This document shows positions 12,083-20,310 of a DNA stretch of 26,389 nt, piece by piece. Under the pieces are notes generated by a model, which saw only the letters and a list, made by a program, of their open reading frames with translations, ran no database searches and was not told where the DNA came from. Made by a program: the position numbers and the translations under genes. The first letter of the stretch is position 1. Each line of letters starts with the position of its first letter. Origin of the DNA: Marvinbryantia sp. (GTDB taxonomy: Bacteria; Bacillota; Clostridia; Lachnospirales; Lachnospiraceae); the NCBI GenBank assembly GCA_016297895.1, contig JAEDFS010000028.1, forward strand, positions 1 to 26,389, written 5' to 3'.

Positions 12083-14245
12083 ATGGGATTATATACAAAG
12101 CAAATATTAGAGCGGGAGCAGATGGACTTCCAAATGGAACACCAGGCGGACGAAAATCTTTTTCAGTCCGAAAAACGGGGGTCTTCCCGCGAAACAAGTC
12201 TGGACGATGCGCAGGGGATACTCTGCTATATTTTGAATCAATGGGATATCTCTTCAGACTATGTCTATGGTTGCCAGACGCTGGAGGAAATGCTGTCGCG
12301 TATCCTGGAACCGAAAGGCATTATGTATGAGATGATAAAGCTGGAGACCGGTACATGGGAACATAACTCCAATGTTATGCTTGGATTTTTAGAGACCGGT
12401 GAGGCTGTCGGGTTGTTTCCGGCAATTATCGGTTACAGATACATCTGTCTTGCAAATGGAGTATCAGGAAGAGTCAGCAAAAAAACGGCGCTGAAATCAC
12501 AGGCGGTGGTATTGTATCGCCCAATGAATGAAGAAGTATTTACATTTGGACGATTTGTACGGTTCATTTTGAAATTATTTACTATGAGAGATTATGTGCC
12601 GATCTGCATTCTCATGGCTTTGGTGGCGATGCTGGCCACGGTTTTTCCCCAAATCAATCATTATGTGCTGAAGAAATTGCTGCCGCAGGGAAAAGAAGCT
12701 TATTTTCCACTGATCATGATAGGTTTGATGTACCTTGGTACAGGTGCTGCTTCTGCATTTTTAAAAGCTGCCAAATCATTCCTTCTGGGAAGAACGAGAC
12801 TTCGGATCAACACTGCAGCACAGGCAGCGGTGATGGCAAGGATGCTGTTCCTTTCCCATTACTTTTTCCGTAAATCGACAGCAGGACGTCTTTCAAAGAG
12901 AGTGAACAATATCAGGAACCTGACAAAACTTCTGGTAGATATCGTTTTTGAAATGTCGCTGACGGCGGTATTTTCCCTGATTTATATTCCGCAGATGTTT
13001 TTGTTCGCACCGTCACTGGCAGTCCCGGCTCTGGCGATTCTGGCAGTTAAAATCGGGATTTCTTTTGCAAGCTGCAAGGCTTCGGCGGAAAATGAGAAAA
13101 AGAAAATGAACACGTCGATGGAATTGTCCAATTTCAACTATGCAGCCATCAAAGGGATGCAAAAGATCAAAAATTCCGGGGCTCAGTCCAGGGTTTATGC
13201 GAAATGGGCCATGTATTACCAGAAAATGCTTCAGTACAACTATAATACGCCGGTGATAATCAGATTAAATGGTTTGATGATGTCTGCCCTTACCTCTTTC
13301 GGAGTGATTTTGCTGTTGGGCATTGCCGTACCGGCTAATGTAGGCCGGGCAGATTATATTTCATTTCAGTCATCCTATGCCCTTGTGAGTGCTGCGGTAT
13401 CACAGATTATCAGCATATTCGGTTCTTTTTTTAAGGTAAGGCCCCTTGCAGAGCAAATGAAGCCATTCTGGGATGAAAGAATGGAAGAGTCGAAAGATGC
13501 AGAATATGTGAGAAAACTGAGAGGGAACATTGAATTTCAGAACATTACTTTTTCCTATGATCCCCAGAGCAGGCGATGCCTGGACGGGGTGTCATTTTCT
13601 GTGAAAAGAGGAGAAAAGATTGGCGTGGTAGGAGAGAGCGGCAGCGGAAAAAGCACGCTTTTAAAAATTGCCATAGGACTGGAAAAAGCGGATTCCGGGT
13701 CGGTACTGTACGATGGAAAACCTTTGCAGACATTGAATCATCGTTCTGTGAGGAAAAACATTGGGTCGGTATTTCAGTTCAGCCGGATTTTTCCGGGAAC
13801 ATTGCGTTCCAATATTGCATTTACTTCAGAAAGCCTGACAGATGAGGATATCTGGGATGCTGCCAGAAAAGCACAGCTGGAAGAGTTGATTCGTTCTCTT
13901 CCGTATGAAATGGACACGGAGATTTCAGAGTCGGCGACGGGTGGATTTTCCGGTGGACAGAGACAGCGTATTCTGATTGCCCGTGCACTGGCATCTCATC
14001 CTCCGATCCTTCTGTTGGATGAGGCGACTTCTGCCCTTGATAATGTGACACAGAGCAAAGTGCTGGATGCTGTTTTTCAGACGAAGGCTACTGTTCTGAT
14101 GGTCGCACACAGACTTTCAACCGTAAAAAACTGTGACCGTATAGTTGTGCTGGATGGCGGGAAGATTGCTGAGCAGGGAACGTTTGAAGAATTGATGGAG
14201 AAGCAGGGAGTATTTGCCCGGCTTGTGGAAAAACAAATATCTTAG
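12083..14245 (+). CDS. ABC exporter permease/ATPase, second subunit (NHLP/bacteriocin-type)
   Basis: This is the 720-residue partner of the preceding exporter. The N-terminal 165 residues are soluble and resemble the cyclic-nucleotide-like front domain of NHLP second subunits, with a LGFLETGEAVGLFP stretch and a YRPM motif just before the membrane part. They are shorter than usual, since relatives reach about 900 residues. The six-helix permease covers about 170-450. The ATPase has Walker A GESGSGKST near 517, signature SGGQRQR near 622 and Walker B LLLDEATSALD near 643, all intact. GAGGTG ends 6 nt before the ATG at 12083, 10 nt after the previous stop. Together the two should form a heterodimeric peptide exporter. 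Its cargo is not visible. Confidence 0.85.
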   Translation: MGLYTKQILEREQMDFQMEHQADENLFQSEKRGSSRETSLDDAQGILCYILNQWDISSDYVYGCQTLEEMLSRILEPKGIMYEMIKLETGTWEHNSNVMLGFLETGEAVGLFPAIIGYRYICLANGVSGRVSKKTALKSQAVVLYRPMNEEVFTFGRFVRFILKLFTMRDYVPICILMALVAMLATVFPQINHYVLKKLLPQGKEAYFPLIMIGLMYLGTGAASAFLKAAKSFLLGRTRLRINTAAQAAVMARMLFLSHYFFRKSTAGRLSKRVNNIRNLTKLLVDIVFEMSLTAVFSLIYIPQMFLFAPSLAVPALAILAVKIGISFASCKASAENEKKKMNTSMELSNFNYAAIKGMQKIKNSGAQSRVYAKWAMYYQKMLQYNYNTPVIIRLNGLMMSALTSFGVILLLGIAVPANVGRADYISFQSSYALVSAAVSQIISIFGSFFKVRPLAEQMKPFWDERMEESKDAEYVRKLRGNIEFQNITFSYDPQSRRCLDGVSFSVKRGEKIGVVGESGSGKSTLLKIAIGLEKADSGSVLYDGKPLQTLNHRSVRKNIGSVFQFSRIFPGTLRSNIAFTSESLTDEDIWDAARKAQLEELIRSLPYEMDTEISESATGGFSGGQRQRILIARALASHPPILLLDEATSALDNVTQSKVLDAVFQTKATVLMVAHRLSTVKNCDRIVVLDGGKIAEQGTFEELMEKQGVFARLVEKQIS

Positions 14246-14326
14246 GTCATGGCAGGATGCATATCAAAAAGGAACTTCGTAAGATACGGTGCCCTTTTAT
14301 GTGAAAGGATCCTGATACACTGGAAT

Positions 14327-14371
14327 GAAGCTGCCGTTTTACGGATGATCATCCGCTAAAGCGACAGCTTC
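14327..14371. terminator. Bidirectional terminator between the ABC exporter and SstT
   Basis: GAAGCTG (14327-14333) pairs with CAGCTTC (14365-14371) and encloses an inner palindrome, GGATGATCATCC, around 14343-14354. T-rich sequence follows on the plus strand (CGTTTGCTT). The position between convergent genes fits a shared terminator. Confidence 0.5.
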
Positions 14372-14385
14372 GTTTGCTTATCAAT

Positions 14386-15636
14386 TTAACGCTTTCTCAG
14401 GAAATCAGGAAGCGGTCGTCCCTGTTTGCGCCATTGGTAGTATTCTGCAGTAGCAGCAAATGCCACATCACCGGCTGAATTCAGAGCCGTTTCTACGGAG
14501 TCCTGAACTACTCCGATGATAAATCCTACAGCTACTACCTGCATAGCGATATCATTGGAAATGCCGAACAGTGAGCAGGCCATGGGAATGAGAAGCAGTG
14601 AGCCGCCGGCCACACCCGATGTACCGCAGGCTCCCAGTGCAGACATGACGGAAAGCAGAATTGCCGCAGGCAGAGAAACTTCGATTCCAAGAGTGTTGGC
14701 TGCTGCAAGAGTCATAATCGTGATGGTAATGGCCGCACCGTCCATGTTGATGGTTGCTCCCAGAGGAATCGAAACGGAGTACATATCTTTGTCAAGACCA
14801 AGCTTTTCGCACAATGCCATGTTGACCGGAATATTTGCGGCAGAGCTTCGGGTAAAGAATGCAGTGATTCCGGATTCTTTCATGCATCGGAATACCAGTG
14901 GGTATGGATTGCAGCGCAGATATAAAAAGATGACTGCGGGTGAAATAACAAAGGCCATCAGCAGCATGGTTCCCACCAGAAGTGCCAGAAGCTTTCCGTA
15001 CTGGGTAAAAATGGCAAGGCCGTTACCAGTCACATTGGTGTATACAAGCCCCATGATTCCAAAGGGTGCCAGGTTGATGATCCAGCGTACGATCTGCGAA
15101 ACCGCATCTGCGGTATCTGCCAGGAAAGCCTTTGTGCTATTGGAAGCAATTTTCTTCATGGCAAATCCAAACAGGCAGGACCACATCAGGATACCGATAT
15201 AATTTCCCTGTATCAGAGAAGCAAAGGGATTGGCGACGATGTTTGCAAGGAGGGTATGCATGACTTCTGCGAGTCCCTGAGGAATTACATCTGCCGTAGC
15301 TGCTTCAGCCAGAACGATGGTCTGAGGAAATAAGCGGCTTGTCAAAACAGAAATTGCTGCTGCAAGAAATGTGGTGAGCATATAAAGAAAGATGACGGTT
15401 CCGAAGCTGCGGTCCAGTCTGGAACTTCCCTGCGCCAGTGCGCTGGAAACAATCACAAAGACAAGCACAGGCGCAATGGCTTTTAATGCGCCTACAAACA
15501 GATTACCGAATTCTCCGATTACAGAAGCCTGGGGGATCAATTGTGCAAAAATGACGCCCAGAACCATACCAGCCAGAATTCTTAGGATGAGACTGATGCT
15601 GTTGTACCTGACAACAATTTTTTTCATTAGATTCAT
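14386..15636 (-). CDS. sstT: Serine/threonine:sodium symporter SstT
   Basis: This is a 416-residue dicarboxylate/amino acid:cation symporter (DAACS) protein that imports L-serine and L-threonine with Na+. The signature stretches are very close to SstT: GATINMDGAAITIT in the substrate-binding region, then GACGTSGVAGGSLLLIP, and a final QDSVETALNSAGDV. Length matches the E. coli protein (414). The start at 15636 (MNLMKK) has AAAGGAG 6 nt upstream; the frame extends seven codons further without a site. It is a single gene between two terminator/promoter regions, with its own near-consensus promoter and a 5' UTR hairpin. It is a housekeeping neighbour with no evident link to the flanking systems. 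Confidence 0.95.
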   Translation of the reverse strand: MNLMKKIVVRYNSISLILRILAGMVLGVIFAQLIPQASVIGEFGNLFVGALKAIAPVLVFVIVSSALAQGSSRLDRSFGTVIFLYMLTTFLAAAISVLTSRLFPQTIVLAEAATADVIPQGLAEVMHTLLANIVANPFASLIQGNYIGILMWSCLFGFAMKKIASNSTKAFLADTADAVSQIVRWIINLAPFGIMGLVYTNVTGNGLAIFTQYGKLLALLVGTMLLMAFVISPAVIFLYLRCNPYPLVFRCMKESGITAFFTRSSAANIPVNMALCEKLGLDKDMYSVSIPLGATINMDGAAITITIMTLAAANTLGIEVSLPAAILLSVMSALGACGTSGVAGGSLLLIPMACSLFGISNDIAMQVVAVGFIIGVVQDSVETALNSAGDVAFAATAEYYQWRKQGRPLPDFLRKR

Positions 15637-15664
15637 GGTATTCTCCTTTATTGACATATTTCGT

Positions 15665-15687
15665 GCTGCTGATGATAACTCAGCAGC
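15665..15687 (-). promoter_or_regulatory. Hairpin in the sstT 5' UTR
   Basis: GCTGCTGA (15665-15672) and TCAGCAGC (15680-15687) form a perfect 8-bp stem with a 7-nt loop within the leader, about 29 nt before the start codon. It has no T-run and may affect mRNA stability or translation. Confidence 0.45.
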
Positions 15688-15698
15688 CTTTCTGTTCT

Positions 15699-15727
15699 AT
15701 CATATCTGTGTTTGAGATTCCTGTCAA
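15699..15727 (-). promoter_or_regulatory. Promoter of sstT
   Basis: Minus strand: -35 TTGACA (15722-15727), 17-bp spacer, -10 TATGAT (15699-15704). It is close to consensus. Confidence 0.75.
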
Positions 15728-15765
15728 TATGAATGGATTCGAGCACCCCTCATTCAAGTAAATAG

Positions 15766-15795
15766 TTGACAAGTTCCAGGGAAAAACGGTACAAT
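15766..15795 (+). promoter_or_regulatory. Promoter of the SipW/TasA-type surface operon
   Basis: The -35 is TTGACA (15766-15771), the spacer is 18 bp and the -10 is TACAAT (15790-15795). No other convincing promoter is seen until the end of the window, so it may drive all the following genes. Confidence 0.7.
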
Positions 15796-15979
15796 ATAAA
15801 ATAACATAATGGGGAAATTATGTATCATCTGCATAGATATTTCATGCAGGAATGCCGGTGACATTCTTGCTGAGAGGTGTGCGTCAGCTTCGTTGACATC
15901 ATACATATGCACGCCTCTGCAATCCGCTGGAGTCTTCTCGATTGAGATGAATTCAACGATTGCAAAAGGAGGACAGAAA
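15796..15979 (+). promoter_or_regulatory. Long structured leader of the surface operon
   Basis: The 5' UTR is about 180 nt. It contains GAATG/CATTC (15850-15866) and a 10-bp stem AGAGGTGTGC/GCACGCCTCT (15873-15882 with 15909-15918, one G-U), which encloses GTCA/TGAC. An AAAGGAGGA ribosome binding site ends the leader. An open frame from 15809 passes through it, but the codons before 15980 encode nothing resembling a signal peptide. The leader does not match a riboswitch consensus that I know. Confidence 0.5.
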
Positions 15980-17587
15980 ATGAAAAGAAGAAGACTATTA
16001 TTATGTTCGCTTAGTCTGCTAACTGCAGCAGTGGTGAGTTCCGGCATGAAACATGACGGAATCTGGCAGGTACAGGCAGAAGAGGATACGGAAGAAATTA
16101 TTATTGAGGGCGGGGACTGGGAAATAACGGACCCGGATGCATTGCCGGATTACAGTATCCTGTCAGAGCCTTTTGATGGAGAACTGTGGGAAGAAAACAC
16201 TGAGCCGATATTGGAACTGGAGGTGGATCTGGGAGAAGAAAAGCTTCTGGTGCCGAGAGAGAAGATGCTTAGAATCGGAGAGGGCGAGAGTGGTTTCCCG
16301 GAGGCATACGAAGACAGGTATTTTCTGTTGTACGATTCCAAAGAGACAGAGAACATTTCTATGTATATGGATCAGAAAATAGGCGTTGAGGAAATAAAGA
16401 TTTATGAGATCGATGTCGAAAAGCAGCAGGCGAAGACTACAGTCCGTGAAGAGCAGATTCAGGGATTGTCAGATGAATTGATTTCTGTAAAGCTGGACAA
16501 GAAAAAACAATACCTTATTGTACTTGCCGGGGCTGAGAAACATCCTGGATTGTCAGTCAGCATTTTCAAAACAGAAAAGACTTCAGAGACAGAAGCAATT
16601 CAGACGGAAGTTCCTCAGACGGAAGTTCCTCAGACGGAAGTTCCTCAGACGGAAATGCTTCAGACGGAAGCTCCTCAGACAGAAGCTCCGCTGACAGAGA
16701 GTTCTTCAGAAGGAGAGCCTGTAATAGACGAATTGCCGGAAGAAGTTACCTTGATTCAGCCGGAAGAAGAGCCGGAAACAGAAATGGAGTTTGCATCTGA
16801 AACAGAAACGGAGACAGAGACGCAAACAGAAGCGGAGACAGAGACCGAAACGGAGACGGAGACCGAAACGGTGACGCAAACAGAAGCAGTGACGGAGACC
16901 GAAACGGAGACGGAGATGCAAACAGAAGCGGAGACGGAGACCGAAACGGAGACGGAGACCGAAACAGAGACGGAGACCGAAACAGAGACGCAAACAGAAG
17001 CGGTGACGGAGACCGAAACAGAAACAGAGACAGTAGCTTCTGTGACACTGGAGTCTGCAGAACTGGTGCCGGATGAAGGTCTGGACATGGTTCCTGCTGC
17101 GATGCTTCCATGCCTGGAGGATCAGATTACGGCAAGGCTTCTGCTGCATTATTCCGATGGATCCCAGCAGATTCCGGATGGAGAAACAGATTCATATGGA
17201 AACAGCTGCCAGTTGACTTGTGAGGATATCAGGAATGAAGACGGTTCCGTAAGCCGCACTTATTCCTGGCGGGTGATACCGGCAAAGTCTGAAGAAGAGG
17301 CAGAAATCAGCGGGACAGAGACGATTCTGTTTCAGTCTCAGATGGAAGAAGAAATTGATGACATCCGGGCTCAGGAAAAGACGAAGCTAAGCTTTTCAGG
17401 AAAAAAACACTGGCTTCTTGTTCAGACAGTTCCTGAGGTGACCGGAAAATACTCTATGAAGAGCTTCGGCAGAGAGGTAAAGGAGCTGTATTACCTGGCA
17501 GAAGGCGAACAGGAGGCGGTAAAAGCCGGAGAAGTGTTTGACTTAAATGCAGGTGTCACCTATACATTTTTACTGAAATTAGAATAA
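15980..17587 (+). CDS. Secreted Thr/Glu-repeat protein, first gene of the surface operon
   Basis: This 535-residue precursor has a basic start and hydrophobic core, with signal cleavage likely after the VQA near residue 35. The mature protein is very acidic. A folded-looking part (about 40-205) is followed by five-residue PQTEV repeats (about 208-237), a long TE-dipeptide tract (about 273-352) and a C-terminal domain (about 353-535). There is no LPxTG or membrane anchor. AAAGGAGGA lies 6 nt before the ATG at 15980. Low-complexity tracts of this kind act as stalks or spacers in surface proteins. It heads the operon of SipW-type fibre proteins and may be a matrix or adhesin component; the fold is not recognised. 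Confidence 0.75.
   Translation: MKRRRLLLCSLSLLTAAVVSSGMKHDGIWQVQAEEDTEEIIIEGGDWEITDPDALPDYSILSEPFDGELWEENTEPILELEVDLGEEKLLVPREKMLRIGEGESGFPEAYEDRYFLLYDSKETENISMYMDQKIGVEEIKIYEIDVEKQQAKTTVREEQIQGLSDELISVKLDKKKQYLIVLAGAEKHPGLSVSIFKTEKTSETEAIQTEVPQTEVPQTEVPQTEMLQTEAPQTEAPLTESSSEGEPVIDELPEEVTLIQPEEEPETEMEFASETETETETQTEAETETETETETETVTQTEAVTETETETEMQTEAETETETETETETETETETETQTEAVTETETETETVASVTLESAELVPDEGLDMVPAAMLPCLEDQITARLLLHYSDGSQQIPDGETDSYGNSCQLTCEDIRNEDGSVSRTYSWRVIPAKSEEEAEISGTETILFQSQMEEEIDDIRAQEKTKLSFSGKKHWLLVQTVPEVTGKYSMKSFGREVKELYYLAEGEQEAVKAGEVFDLNAGVTYTFLLKLE
16601..16690 (+). repeat. 15-bp coding tandem repeat (PQTEV units)
   Basis: There are six copies of a 15-bp unit, consensus CAGACGGAAGTTCCT; the first three are identical and the last three diverge. 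The unit length is a multiple of three, so copy-number change alters stalk length without frameshift. Confidence 0.85.
16797..17034 (+). repeat. Thr/Glu dipeptide coding repeat tract
   Basis: About 240 bp are built of 6-bp units (GAGACC, GAAACG, GAGACG and similar) interrupted by CAAACAGAAGCG blocks that recur at irregular spacing, giving (TE)n with TQTEA interruptions. Opposite-strand frames such as SVSVSV are artefacts of this repeat. Confidence 0.9.
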
Positions 17588-17598
17588 CGGATGACGGA

Positions 17599-17648
17599 CA
17601 GGGGACGGTCCTTTGTCAGGGTGATCCCGGACAGAGCACCGTCCTCTG
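17599..17648. repeat. Palindromic GGGGACGGT-type intergenic element within the operon
   Basis: CAGGGGACGGT (17599-17609) pairs with ACCGTCCTCTG (17638-17648) with one G-U, and CTTTGTC/GACAGAG continue the stem inside. It is very similar to a small palindromic repeat common in Firmicutes intergenic regions. It sits between two genes of one operon and could act as an mRNA processing or stability element. Confidence 0.6.
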
Positions 17649-17654
17649 GAAGAA

Positions 17655-18533
17655 ATGAGGTTTATATTGGATACATCTAAGAAATTGAAACGACGACTGG
17701 CTGCCGCATTTCTGGCACTTCTGCTGGCATTGCTTGCGATGGTAACGGCTACTTTTGCGTGGTATATCTACAATACCAGGGCGCATACCACTAATGTACA
17801 TATGGCTGCCGGAGCAAGTGCTACTCTGCAGATCAGCAATACATATGAGGGCGCATACGGCTCAGCGGCTGTCCTGGAGGCTTTTGTGGGATATTTAAAC
17901 CCGGTGTCCACGAACCGTATTCTCGGGGGATTTCAGAAGGTACTTGGGTTCACCGATGGGAGCGAGAATCAGCCGAAGCTGGTTGCAAACCTTTTTGGGG
18001 AAAGTCAGAACAGCGATTATTATAAAACGAGTCTCTATATCAGGACGAACGGAGAGAAGACAAATGTGTATCTGTCCGACATCGGATATGAGGACAGCAG
18101 CAGTGATAATCCTATTTCCACTGCGATCCGTGTGGGCCTGGTTCCGCATAAGCCGGGAAAGGATCAGCCGGAGGCTGCGGAATATATTTTTGAGATCAAT
18201 GAGGGAAAGAACCCGGAAGCAGAGTACAATACAGCAACCGGGAAGGAAGGATATGTGCTGGATTCTTCAAAGGATGACGGGACAACACTTCCTTTTACGC
18301 CATATACCAGCAAAAACTTCTGCAGTTATGACCAGGAGAACGGGGAAGTGATTCTTCAGGAGAATTCCCTTGCACTGTTTTCCGTGGAGGGCGGCGATCA
18401 GGGTGCATTTGGACAGCCGGTACAGGTGGATATCTATATCTGGCTTGAGGGCTGTGATGAGGACTGTACCAGAAATCTGTGTTCCATGACTCTCCGTAAC
18501 CTGGCCTTATCTTTTGCGGGGACAGAGATATAG
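17655..18533 (+). CDS. SipW-dependent-type surface protein 1 (TasA/camelysin-like)
   Basis: The 292-residue precursor has a basic N-terminus, a long hydrophobic core and TATFAWY at the end of it, the hallmark of exported proteins cut by SipW-type signal peptidases. The mature part is beta-rich and soluble. It ends with a strand, IWLEGCDEDC, and a final AGTEI strand. The LEGCDxxC pair recurs in the next two genes, so they are paralogues and may share a disulfide or metal site. TasA-type proteins polymerise into extracellular fibres; this is a family-based inference. The ATG at 17655 is weakly supported, and TTG at 17667, 6 nt after a GAGG, is an alternative. Confidence 0.8.
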   Translation: MRFILDTSKKLKRRLAAAFLALLLALLAMVTATFAWYIYNTRAHTTNVHMAAGASATLQISNTYEGAYGSAAVLEAFVGYLNPVSTNRILGGFQKVLGFTDGSENQPKLVANLFGESQNSDYYKTSLYIRTNGEKTNVYLSDIGYEDSSSDNPISTAIRVGLVPHKPGKDQPEAAEYIFEINEGKNPEAEYNTATGKEGYVLDSSKDDGTTLPFTPYTSKNFCSYDQENGEVILQENSLALFSVEGGDQGAFGQPVQVDIYIWLEGCDEDCTRNLCSMTLRNLALSFAGTEI

Positions 18534-18579
18534 TATGTAAATGAAAATGAGGTAACATGTGGGAAAGGAGGACTGTCAG

Positions 18580-19434
18580 ATGAATCGGAGAAAGCTTCAG
18601 TGGTCGGCATTTTTTGCGCTGCTCTGGATCATGATTCTGGCAGTGACTCTGACTACCGCTACCTATGCATGGTTTACCATCAATGCAGTGACAAATGTAG
18701 AGCCCATGGAGGGCGGGATCAGTCGGGGAGATGGGAATCTTCTGATCTCTTCTGTACGACAGGGCCCCTTTGATAAGGAATGTAAGCTTCAACTGTCAGG
18801 AAATCCCGGAGAACTGAGTCCTCTTTCTACAGCAGATCTGGAGCATTTTTATAAAGCGTCCGGGCAGAATGCATCAGGTGTGGTGAAGCTATACAGCGAT
18901 GCAACCGCACAGGCGGAAGAGTGTGCGCTTCACGGGACGGTATATCTGCGCAGTGAATTCGGTGCCTGCGAGGTATATCTGAAACGCAGCGGTCTGGATT
19001 TCGGGACGGATGGACAGATACTTGCAGCAGCCCGTCTGGGCCTGAAGATCACGACACAGAAGGGGACAGATATGCTGGTTTTCCGGCTGGATGAGCTTGG
19101 GAATACCGGCAGTGCGGAATCGAAGCTTACCGTTGCGACCCGGGGAACAGTGGTCTCTTCCGTGAACGGTTCCGGAGCAGCTTCCTTTGTCAGCGATCCT
19201 TCTGTGGAGATCGGAGATTATCTGGCGGTGGAAAATGGCACAGATGATCAGGAGCCGGAGGCGGGAAGACAGATGCTGTGTACGATTCAGGAAGATGAGG
19301 TTGCAGCGGTGGAATTCTGGCTGTACCTGGAAGGCTGTGATGAACAGTGTATCAATGCGGTGCAGGAGAGAAATACCGGGATACAGCTTGCCTTTGCAGG
19401 AGTACCGCTTCAGGATGGAGGAAATGAAGCATGA
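18580..19434 (+). CDS. SipW-dependent-type surface protein 2 (TasA/camelysin-like)
   Basis: The 284-residue precursor has the SipW-type signal with TTATYAWFT after the hydrophobic core. A YLEGCDEQC motif lies near the end, followed by an LAFAG strand. The middle shows ARLGLKI and VYLRSEFG strands that have counterparts in the next protein. The ATG at 18580 follows AAAGGAGG at 8 nt; a GTG at 18559 in the same frame lacks a site. Its stop overlaps the start of the next gene by 4 bp, so the two are coupled. It probably forms part of the same surface fibre or matrix. Confidence 0.82.
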   Translation: MNRRKLQWSAFFALLWIMILAVTLTTATYAWFTINAVTNVEPMEGGISRGDGNLLISSVRQGPFDKECKLQLSGNPGELSPLSTADLEHFYKASGQNASGVVKLYSDATAQAEECALHGTVYLRSEFGACEVYLKRSGLDFGTDGQILAAARLGLKITTQKGTDMLVFRLDELGNTGSAESKLTVATRGTVVSSVNGSGAASFVSDPSVEIGDYLAVENGTDDQEPEAGRQMLCTIQEDEVAAVEFWLYLEGCDEQCINAVQERNTGIQLAFAGVPLQDGGNEA

Positions 19435-20294
19435 AAAAGGGGATACAGATCGGAAAAATCTGGGGTTCTGCAGTGACGATCCTGCTTTTGATGATATCAC
19501 TGACGGCAGCTACCTATGCCTGGTTTACTGTAAATCGAGTGGTCAGCACAGATAAGGTAGATGCCAGATCCGGGACGGAAGAACTGGAACTTCAGGTCAG
19601 TGCGAGCGGAGGAAGCGGATTTCGAGGGTCGGAGGAAGCAGCCATTGTGCAGGTAAATGGAACCGATCGTACTGCGCTGATGCCGGTGTCTACGGCAGAT
19701 CTGAAGACCTTTGTATATAACCCGGGGACGGTAGACGGGAATGCATCCAGCTTCCGGCAGGTGACCGGGGAACAGTACTACTATCACGGAAGAGTATATC
19801 TAAGAGCCCAGGCCCAGGGGCAGCCGTCCGGAAGCCGTATGGCGCTGTATCTGGATCAGAGCGGAGATGCCGGGGGAAATCTGGCAGCGGCAGCATCCGG
19901 ACAGCTTTTAAATGCCGCACGACTGGGACTTACATTTGATAATGGAAATCCGGTGATTTTTTCTTTGAGTGATAAGGGAAATGCCTCTGCTGATCAGGTG
20001 AGAAATACGGTGATCGGCGGGACAAAGCTGGGAGACAATATGGTTCTTTCAGGAGCGGGAGGAACGGTACGGCAGACAAAAGACCCTTCTGTGAGCCTGG
20101 AGACTTACACGATACAGATGAACGGAGACAATATCGTACTCCCTGACAAGCCTCTTCTATATATGGAACTGGGAAAAATCTATACACTGGACATTTATTT
20201 TTATCTGGAAGGCTGTGATCCTGACTGCTCCAATTCCGTAAGCTATGATGGGGCAGATCTTCATCTTGCTTTTTATGGAATACTGGATGAGTAA
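19431..20294 (+). CDS. SipW-dependent-type surface protein 3 (TasA/camelysin-like)
   Basis: This 287-residue precursor is closest in layout to protein 2. It has the signal with TAATYAWFT, a PVSTADLKTF segment (PLSTADLEHF in protein 2), VYLRAQ, AARLGLTF, and the end motif YLEGCDPDC followed by LAFYG. The similarity along the whole chain points to tandem duplication. The ATG overlaps the previous stop (ATGA), and GGAGG lies about 10 nt upstream inside the preceding gene. Confidence 0.82.
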   Translation: MKKGIQIGKIWGSAVTILLLMISLTAATYAWFTVNRVVSTDKVDARSGTEELELQVSASGGSGFRGSEEAAIVQVNGTDRTALMPVSTADLKTFVYNPGTVDGNASSFRQVTGEQYYYHGRVYLRAQAQGQPSGSRMALYLDQSGDAGGNLAAAASGQLLNAARLGLTFDNGNPVIFSLSDKGNASADQVRNTVIGGTKLGDNMVLSGAGGTVRQTKDPSVSLETYTIQMNGDNIVLPDKPLLYMELGKIYTLDIYFYLEGCDPDCSNSVSYDGADLHLAFYGILDE

Positions 20295-20310
20295 GAAGGA
20301 GGAAGGACGC

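Noticed and set aside
15866..15880. TPP riboswitch suggested by CTGAGA in the surface operon leader
   Set aside because: The second conserved part of the TPP aptamer is absent and the flanking stems do not fit.
16706..17149. Opposite-strand frames across the Thr/Glu repeat
   Set aside because: They are low-complexity artefacts of the 6-bp repeat opposite a gene with signal peptide and good ribosome binding site.
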